DNA from: Macrostomum hystrix
Taxonomy: Eukaryota > Platyhelminthes > Macrostomidae
Assembly: GCA_950097015.1 (NCBI GenBank)
Contig: CATNEN010000038.1
Location: forward strand, 17,122,001-17,186,000
Direction of reading: 5' to 3'
DNA length: 64,000 bases
Part shown: positions 58,322-64,000 of the stretch, in pieces
How the letters are laid out: every line of letters starts with the position of its first letter
Position numbering within the stretch: the stretch's first letter is position 1
Notes under the pieces: model-generated
The model's database searches: none
What the model was told of the DNA's origin: nothing
What the model saw: the letters and a program-made list of their open reading frames with translations, nothing else
Made by a program: the position numbers and the translations under genes

Positions 58322-60142
58322 ATGGAAGAGAAGACACATTATGGACACACAGACGTCCAAAATAAATTTGGTTCAATGCCACTAATGTTGTTGAGTAAAG
58401 TATTTTATTACTTAGATCAGACTGACCTTAATTCTTGTTGTCAGGTTTCACAGTGGTGGAATCAGGTTGCCCTGCGACCCAGCACCTGGAGGTCACTGAA
58501 CTATAATTATGACATCGCGTCGATTGAATTGGCTAAACATTTAGGACGCACTATATGCCCATTTGTTACTATTCTCACAGTCGACACTTCAATATCAGCC
58601 ACGCAGCTCAGAATGTTACTAAAGCGAGCAGTAAATCTACGCTGTTTCATTCAAGTCGAGTGTCGCTTTAGCAGGCAGTACACATTAACAATGAAGGCTG
58701 CATCTAATGCCGATATTTTGGCTTCCCTGTCAGCTAGTTGCATCAGACTTCAAGAACTCGTACTGGTGCAATCGTCCGACATTACTTCCAGTAGTTTAGA
58801 AGCATTTGCATCATGTTGCACACAACTTCAACGTCTAGACGTTGGCAAGTCGTGCTTGAGTCCAGAGTGCTGCACAATTGTCTCCCAAATGTGGCCAGGC
58901 CTTGTCAGCTTTGTCACTTGCCGAATAAAAATGACTCGCACAGCTCGCCAGTTGAATCCTGCTAGCCTACTAACCCTGGCTCGTTGTCCTCTGAGAGAAC
59001 TGATGCTGACGGTGAAAAATATCGACGCTGACACCATTTGTCAGGCTATATTAAAGTGTCCGAATCTTGAACGCTTCGTCTGTGTCTCCGTCGACCATGC
59101 TTGGCCATCGCAGGATAATTTGGTTCAGTGTCTGGCTAACACCTGTCGAAACCTGAGAACCGTCTGCTTGCCAGATTGTGCAATTGAGAAAGCCGATGCG
59201 TTTCAATCACTGCTGGTTAGCTGCCCTGATGTGGAGTCGGCCACACTAGTTGCTGGGCCAGACCTGTCCCAGAGATCGTTGCAACTCATTGGCATGCATT
59301 GGAAGCAGCTGCGTGAGTTAATTTTCTCAGCTAGCTTTGCAGTCGACAACGATGTCTGTTTAACCAATCTGGGCACTGGCTGCCGATATTTAAAAAGATT
59401 GCACCTGTCATTCACGGCTGGGTTTTCTGCTTCTGATGGCTTGAAAGATCTTTTAACATCGTGTCAATATTTGTCAGATCTAAAACTGGTCCTGCCTCAA
59501 CCCAGAGACCGTTCACCGTTGGCTGCAATTTTATCTGCCCGCCCAAATCACTTGAGAAAGCTTTTCCTGTCGATAAACAATTCTTCAAAATTTTCCAACT
59601 TTTTGAGCGGACCAGATCCTGCTACACCAAATTTGTCCGAACTCACGCTAAGTCGAATGGACCCTAATCCCGAATTGATTAAAAACCTGGTGGATTCAGC
59701 TGCGGCCACCTGCAACTTGAAGTCACTCTGTTTAACAAACTGCATCCGTCTTACTGACACTTGCTTGGCATCGCTTGGCTGTCTGCCCAATCTGACTGAA
59801 ATTCGCCTGTACAAATTAAAGCTTATAACTAATTATTCTCTGCTGCGTCTGAGTGAAACAAAGGCCAAAAACCAGTTACGGGTGCTATCCTTGCACAATG
59901 GCTACCTGGACGACAATCTGACTAATGCGGCTTTTGACTATTTCGCTCGCTTCACAGCGTTGAAAAGCCTGGAGCTGCGCTTCTGGTCCTGCTTGACGGA
60001 TGACGGTGTCGCCAAGCTGGCTGGCAGCGACTGCGCTCGCAGCCTAACAAGCCTAACTGTCACCGGCTCCGCGCTTGTTACTGAGGCTGCCTGGGAATCG
60101 CTAAAGCAGCACAGGCAGCTCAGCTTCAAATTCAGATTCTAA
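58322..60142 (+). CDS. F-box/leucine-rich-repeat protein (FBXL type)
   Basis: 606 residues with no intron in the coding region. The ATG at 58322 directly follows an acceptor-like sequence (TCTGCCCATTTCAG at 58306-58319), so a 5' non-coding exon or a spliced leader probably precedes it. The F-box spans about residues 17-60 (SMPLMLLSKVFYYLDQTDLN, CCQVSQWWNQVALRPSTWRSL). The rest is a series of leucine-rich repeats with the Cys-containing FBXL pattern, for example LERFVCVSV, NLRTVCLPDC, NLKSLCLTNCIRLTDTCLAS, NLTEIRLYKLKLITNYSL and ALKSLELRFWSCLTDDGVAKL. Known proteins of this type are substrate receptors of SCF (SKP1-CUL1-F-box) ubiquitin ligases: the F-box binds SKP1 and the LRRs bind the target. 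That role is inferred. I cannot assign a specific FBXL orthologue. Confidence 0.9.
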   Translation: MEEKTHYGHTDVQNKFGSMPLMLLSKVFYYLDQTDLNSCCQVSQWWNQVALRPSTWRSLNYNYDIASIELAKHLGRTICPFVTILTVDTSISATQLRMLLKRAVNLRCFIQVECRFSRQYTLTMKAASNADILASLSASCIRLQELVLVQSSDITSSSLEAFASCCTQLQRLDVGKSCLSPECCTIVSQMWPGLVSFVTCRIKMTRTARQLNPASLLTLARCPLRELMLTVKNIDADTICQAILKCPNLERFVCVSVDHAWPSQDNLVQCLANTCRNLRTVCLPDCAIEKADAFQSLLVSCPDVESATLVAGPDLSQRSLQLIGMHWKQLRELIFSASFAVDNDVCLTNLGTGCRYLKRLHLSFTAGFSASDGLKDLLTSCQYLSDLKLVLPQPRDRSPLAAILSARPNHLRKLFLSINNSSKFSNFLSGPDPATPNLSELTLSRMDPNPELIKNLVDSAAATCNLKSLCLTNCIRLTDTCLASLGCLPNLTEIRLYKLKLITNYSLLRLSETKAKNQLRVLSLHNGYLDDNLTNAAFDYFARFTALKSLELRFWSCLTDDGVAKLAGSDCARSLTSLTVTGSALVTEAAWESLKQHRQLSFKFRF

Positions 60143-60452
60143 CTAGCTATTGCTTTTTATACTAAAATGCTTCGAAATTTTTATGTACGATGAGTAGTGA
60201 TTTCTTGCTCTTAATAACTAATGCTTATCGCCGAGTTTTTCATTTCCAGTGCCTTATGTGTGAGTCATTGTTGTGTGATTATGCATGGAATTTGTCGTAT
60301 TTTATTCGATTGTCTTTCAACAAATTGTTTCGTTGGATTAAAAATTTGTATAATTTTTAGTTTCTCTTCGTCCTCTTAAAGCTGTTGCTAAATATCAGAT
60401 TAAATTACGAGTGTACTTGTAAAACATTTGTAATATGACATATTCGTCTTGA

Positions 60453-60458
60453 AATAAA
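60453..60458 (+). promoter_or_regulatory. Polyadenylation signal AATAAA for the F-box gene
   Basis: AATAAA 311 nt beyond the stop codon, followed by TGTGTTG, a GT-rich downstream element. Confidence 0.5.
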
Positions 60459-60839
60459 TTTGTGTTGCATGCTTCAATTCTATAGAAGTGTGATATGCGG
60501 TTTTAAATTAAACATAATTTCCAATATGTATTCGACAATTTTATTCTATTTTGAAATGTAAATGCTGTTTTCAATGCAGTCACAACTCAAGCTAGAAGTG
60601 CGATATAAAAAATTATAAAATAAGAAAATAGGTTCTAGTTAAAATTAAAACAAACGTGGCTAAGCGTGATTTGGGTGCTCACGATAAAGAGGTTGGTGCT
60701 TATCGAGAAAAAGGGAAATTAAAACCCCTCTGGACTTATCGACCAATCAAAATCAAAGCAGAAAGTACTCGTAAAACATAACTAAGCACTGGACAAGTGG
60801 TGAGAATCGGTACCTAAGCATTTTTGTGGAATTTACACT

Positions 60840-60901
60840 TTTGAGGGCCGAACCCAAGTGGCACAGTGAAATTGTTCACTGCCTGACAATGACAAAGTCG
60901 C
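60840..60901 (+). mobile_element. Fragment of SINE family 1
   Basis: About 60 bp matching the SINE body: TTGAGGGCCGAACC, then GGCACAGTGAAATTGTTCAC and TGCCTGACAATGACAAAGTC. Neither head nor tail is present. Confidence 0.6.
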
Positions 60902-61063
60902 TTGTTGAAAGTTGTCGACTTTTTTCTTGGTCGAGCCCAAGTAATTTTGCTTTAAAAAATTTTCTACACAAGTAAATGCCAACGTTAATTTGACCATGAT
61001 TTTCCAGCACCAATTCAATACATATAGAGAACAAAAAGGCTTGTCTTGATCGACCCCGTGAGC

Positions 61064-63852
61064 ATGGCAATCAGGCGTCTATCACCAGACGCAATTGTGC
61101 TCAGCACGCACATTAACATTGCACTGTACTCGCTGGCCTTCTGGATCCAGCAGGCCGCTGTGCCATTTCTATTGCAAAAATGGGAGGCTTCAAATCTCGC
61201 ATTCGGCTATTTGCAGACTACTTTTGCCGCTGTGCAGCTACTCGGCGGACCTGTGTTTGGTCGATTCGGCGACCTCTACGGCGCTCGCCTGGCTCTGTGC
61301 TTGGCTTTCGGCGCATCCGGAGTCTCTTGCCTCATTGTGGCTTTCACAGATGGCCTGCTGTGGATGTTTGTGTCCCGTTTGCCGCTACTTGTGGTGCACG
61401 CTTTGCAGGGTTAGTGATGGTCCGATGGGGTGGCTTAAACTGGCTCCTTCCAAACGTACTCTCCCCGATTCTTATCTCGTCTCTCTCGTGTCTCAACTCT
61501 CCTGTGTCGCATCTCTCCAGTATCTCATCCCTCCTGTATCTCATTACTCCCCTGTCTCATCTCTCCCCTGTTTCATCTCTCCCGTGTCTCATCACTCCCG
61601 TATCTCATCTCTCTCGTGTCTCATCTCTCCCCTGTCTCATCTTTCCCCTGTTTCATCTCTCCCCTGTTTCATCTCTCCCGTGTCTCATCACTCCCGTATC
61701 TCATCTCTCCCTGTCTCATCTCTCCCGTATCTCATCTCTCCCGTGTCTCATCTCTCCCGTATCTCATCTCTCCCGTGTCTCATCTCTCCCGTATCTCATC
61801 TCTCCCGTGACTCATCTCTCCTTAGTGTCTCATCTCTCCCTAGTGTCTCATCTCTCCAGTATCTCATCCCTCCTGTATCTCATTACTCCCCTGTCTCATC
61901 TCTCCCCTGTTTCATCTCTCCCGTGTCTCATCACTCTCGTATCTCATCTCTCCCGTGTCTCATCTCTCCCGTATCTCATCTCTCCCGTGTCTCATCTCTC
62001 CCGTATCTCATCTCTCCCGTGACTCATCTCTCCTTAGTGTCTCATCTCTCCCTAGTGTCTCATCTCTCCCTAGTGTCTTATCTCTCCCGTGTCTCGTTTC
62101 TCGAGTATCTCATCTCTCCCGTATCTCATCTCTCCCGTGTCTCATCTCTCCCGTATCTCATCTCTCCCGTGACTCATCTCTCCTTAGTGTCTCATCTCTC
62201 CCTAGTGTCTCATCTCTCCCTAGTGTCTTATCTCTCCCGTGTCTCGTTTCTCGAGTATCTCATCTCTCCCGTATCTCATCTCTCCCGTGTCTCATCTCTC
62301 CCGTATCTCATCTCTCCTTAGTGTCTCATCTCTCCCGTATCTAATCTCTCCCGTGACGCATCTCTCCCGTATCTCATCTCTCCCGTGTCTCATCTCTCCC
62401 GTATCTCATCTCTCCTTAGTGTCTCATCTCTCCCTAGTTTCTCATCTCTCCTTAGTGTCTCATCTCTCCCTAGTGTCTCATCTCTCCCGTGTCTCATCTT
62501 TTCTGTTTCTCAACGTCCCGTATCGTCTCTACCAAATCCTACAGTCCTACCCAGCTATATATTATACCTATACCTATACCTATCCTATAATCTGTTCATT
62601 CATAGACTGTGCGCCTGCCACATCTACCCTTATTTTCTTCTCCAGAATCGATGCTTTAGAACTGTCGGTTAGAATTAGGAAGACAGAGATCTTTAACCAC
62701 AGTGCCACAGCTTCATGAGTGGTCTGTTGGAACACCCTGCCCTTCCTGTTTATTCTGTTAGTTTCCCATTGAGGCACATTTTATTATACAGGCGGTCAGA
62801 TGGTTGTGACGGACCTGTCGGATCCTTTGAAGCGATCGGAGAGCTTGGCGAAGCTCGGCCTCTCTTACGGTGTCGGCATGGTGCTTGGGTCATTGTCCAG
62901 CGGATTCATTATTAAAGCGACTAGGTATGAAAACACTTGCTACTCATCACACTATAATAAATAAATAATTTATAACACATTCCCCAATTGGGCCAGATGT
63001 GCAACTGACAGCACAGCCGCAGCTACTGAAGGCTGCGTACAACTGTTCTGTCCATGGACTGGTGGGACAGCACACCCACACTCAATTACCCCAGCTGGTC
63101 CTAGGAACCATTTAGCAGCAGGATTGAACTTAAGCAATGCAGAATTTGTTAGCTTGTTAAAGGACACAAATTGTTTCAATGGAGTCGGTAATAGAACCCC
63201 CGACCTCCAAGTCGTGAGTCCGACGCTCTAACTACTAGGCTACGACCTCCTCCATCCTCCAACCATCTACTAGGCTACGAAGGCCCTTGAAAAAAATCAA
63301 TGGAGAATGATTTTCGGCTTATTATTTTACACTAAGTTGCATTCTCAAACCAACGCCCTCAGTGAGCACTCTGCCTGTTTTTTCGCCTCAGTCCTGTCCT
63401 TTGTGAGCATGGCAACTATCTGGTTCACAATACCCGCCAGTCTGAAAGCTCCCTCAGCTGTGTCAACTTCGCCAGTCTCCTCGGCACCAACTGACGTGGA
63501 AGACTCGAACGAGACGGGCTACAGGCAACGGCGAGCATCGTCCTCTGGCGCCAAAGTGTTTGATGTGACAAAGTTTTCCGAATTCTTAATTAAAAATCGT
63601 CGCACCCGTTGGCTACTGGCAGTGAAAGTGGTCACAGGCATTCCCATTGGCCTGCTCCAGAGTATGATGCCCATCATCTCTGTGAAACAGTTGGGCGCTA
63701 CGCCTCAACTTAGCGGCATCATGATGGCCTTTGTAGCCATGGTTTCCATGGCTGTGCAAGGTCTTGGCATCTCTGTGCTCACCAAACGGTTTAGTGATAT
63801 TTTGCTATTGACTGCGGCCAGTGCCATTCTTTCTCTGGGATATTTCATGCTT
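61064..63852 (+). CDS. SLC22A18: SLC22A18-type MFS transporter (5' part; continues beyond the window)
   Basis: Exons 61064-61409, 62792-62924 and 63363-63852; phases join in frame and the last donor (GTAAGC at 63853) leads out of the window. About 322 residues are visible. The strongest match is to human SLC22A18 (TSSC5/ORCTL2): AFGYLQTTFAAVQLLGGPVF followed by GRFGDLYGAR, the conserved loop 2-3 MFS signature. Next come GGQMVVTDLSDPLKRSESLA, LGLSYGVGMVLGSLSSG and, in exon 3, WFTIPASLK. Hydrophobic segments correspond to roughly the first eight of twelve transmembrane helices, with a longer polar central loop (about residues 187-220). The protein would act as a secondary transporter in a membrane; substrates of the human protein are poorly defined. 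The ATG at 61064 is chosen as the first in frame. An acceptor-like TTTTCCAG lies about 60 nt upstream. Confidence 0.88.
61455..62515. repeat. 16-bp pyrimidine-rich minisatellite, SLC22A18 intron 1
   Basis: About 65 units of TCTCCCGTGTCTCATC and TCTCCCGTATCTCATC, with CTTAGTG and CCTAGTG variants. Larger blocks are duplicated (compare 61730-61860 with 62130-62230). The strand is almost purely pyrimidine with regular purine interruptions. Long Ser/Leu/Pro open frames here are artefacts. Confidence 0.94.
62951..63252 (-). mobile_element. tRNA-derived SINE (family 2), SLC22A18 intron 2
   Basis: On the minus strand a tRNA-like head at about 63252-63180 has the A box TAGCCTAGTAGTTAGAGCG, an anticodon-arm-like GTCGGACTCACGAC and a B-box-like GGGGTTCTATTACC. 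A 200-bp body follows, ending in an AT-rich tail (TTATAAATTATTTATTTATT). Mismatches in the anticodon stem and the body downstream argue for a SINE, not a tRNA gene. A second short piece of the head (CTACTAGGCTACGA, plus-strand reading) lies at about 63266-63279. Confidence 0.65.
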
Positions 63853-64000
63853 GTAAGCATTCCAATTTACTTATTATATTGCCTGAAAAAGGGGCAACAT
63901 CATAGTGGGGTGTATTTGCGGCAATACCTTACACGACTTTCAATTTGCGAAGGGTCTCGAACGCGAAACCTAAATTTCGCAATACCTGACTGATCGGAAT
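63853..64000. other. Start of SLC22A18 intron 3, with a possible tRNA-like B box
   Basis: Intron sequence to the window end. The minus strand contains GCGTTCGAGACCC, which resembles a pol III B box and may mark another tRNA-derived repeat cut by the window edge. Confidence 0.3.

Noticed and set aside
61095-62718. Ser/Leu/Pro-rich frames after the first SLC22A18 exon
   Set aside because: A pyrimidine minisatellite in intron 1; the donor at 61410 and acceptor at 62791 rejoin the transporter in frame.
63180-63252. A functional tRNA gene on the minus strand
   Set aside because: The anticodon stem does not pair, the acceptor stem is not closed, and a SINE-like body with an AT tail follows.

Overview
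The window is nuclear DNA of an animal. Protein-coding genes are split by introns with GT/AG borders, several proteins carry CAG-encoded glutamine tracts, and the recognisable proteins are metazoan families (BRIP1/FANCJ, SLC22A18, FAM78, the SRCIN1/KIAA1217 family, an F-box/LRR protein). The unusually dense minisatellites suit a repeat-rich invertebrate. A flatworm or other lophotrochozoan is possible, but the species cannot be fixed from the sequence.

Gene layout, left to right: a seven-C2H2-finger transcription factor on the minus strand (4596-18720), whose single visible intron is about 10 kb; a 4.8 kb gene-poor divergent region; an SRCIN1/KIAA1217-like adaptor on the plus strand (23518-40414, 11 exons, first intron 11.8 kb); a FAM78 homologue on the plus strand (41846-43028); the DNA-repair helicase BRIP1/FANCJ on the minus strand (43774-54708, eleven exons found, 5' end not found); an F-box/LRR gene on the plus strand (58322-60142, no intron in its coding region); and the first three coding exons of an SLC22A18-type MFS transporter on the plus strand (61064-63852), which runs off the right end. 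The exon models rest on reading phase: codons split by introns rejoin in frame and agree with the protein families. The genes are functionally unrelated neighbours.

Most of the remaining DNA is repetitive. Nearly every long intron contains its own private tandem array or a tRNA-derived SINE, and short introns contain neither. Mobile elements seen are: a 4.66 kb foldback element (5849-10505) with a 13-bp terminal inverted repeat, long arms built of a 24-bp satellite, and an insertion point inside a 32-bp minisatellite; a 741-bp non-autonomous element with about 109-bp terminal inverted repeats and a perfect 9-bp target duplication (55631-56371); a tRNA-derived SINE family with five long copies and one fragment; two further tRNA-derived elements; and a short hairpin family (2241-2340 and 41261-41412).

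Most long open frames in this window are artefacts of arrays whose period is a multiple of three. They are not annotated as genes.
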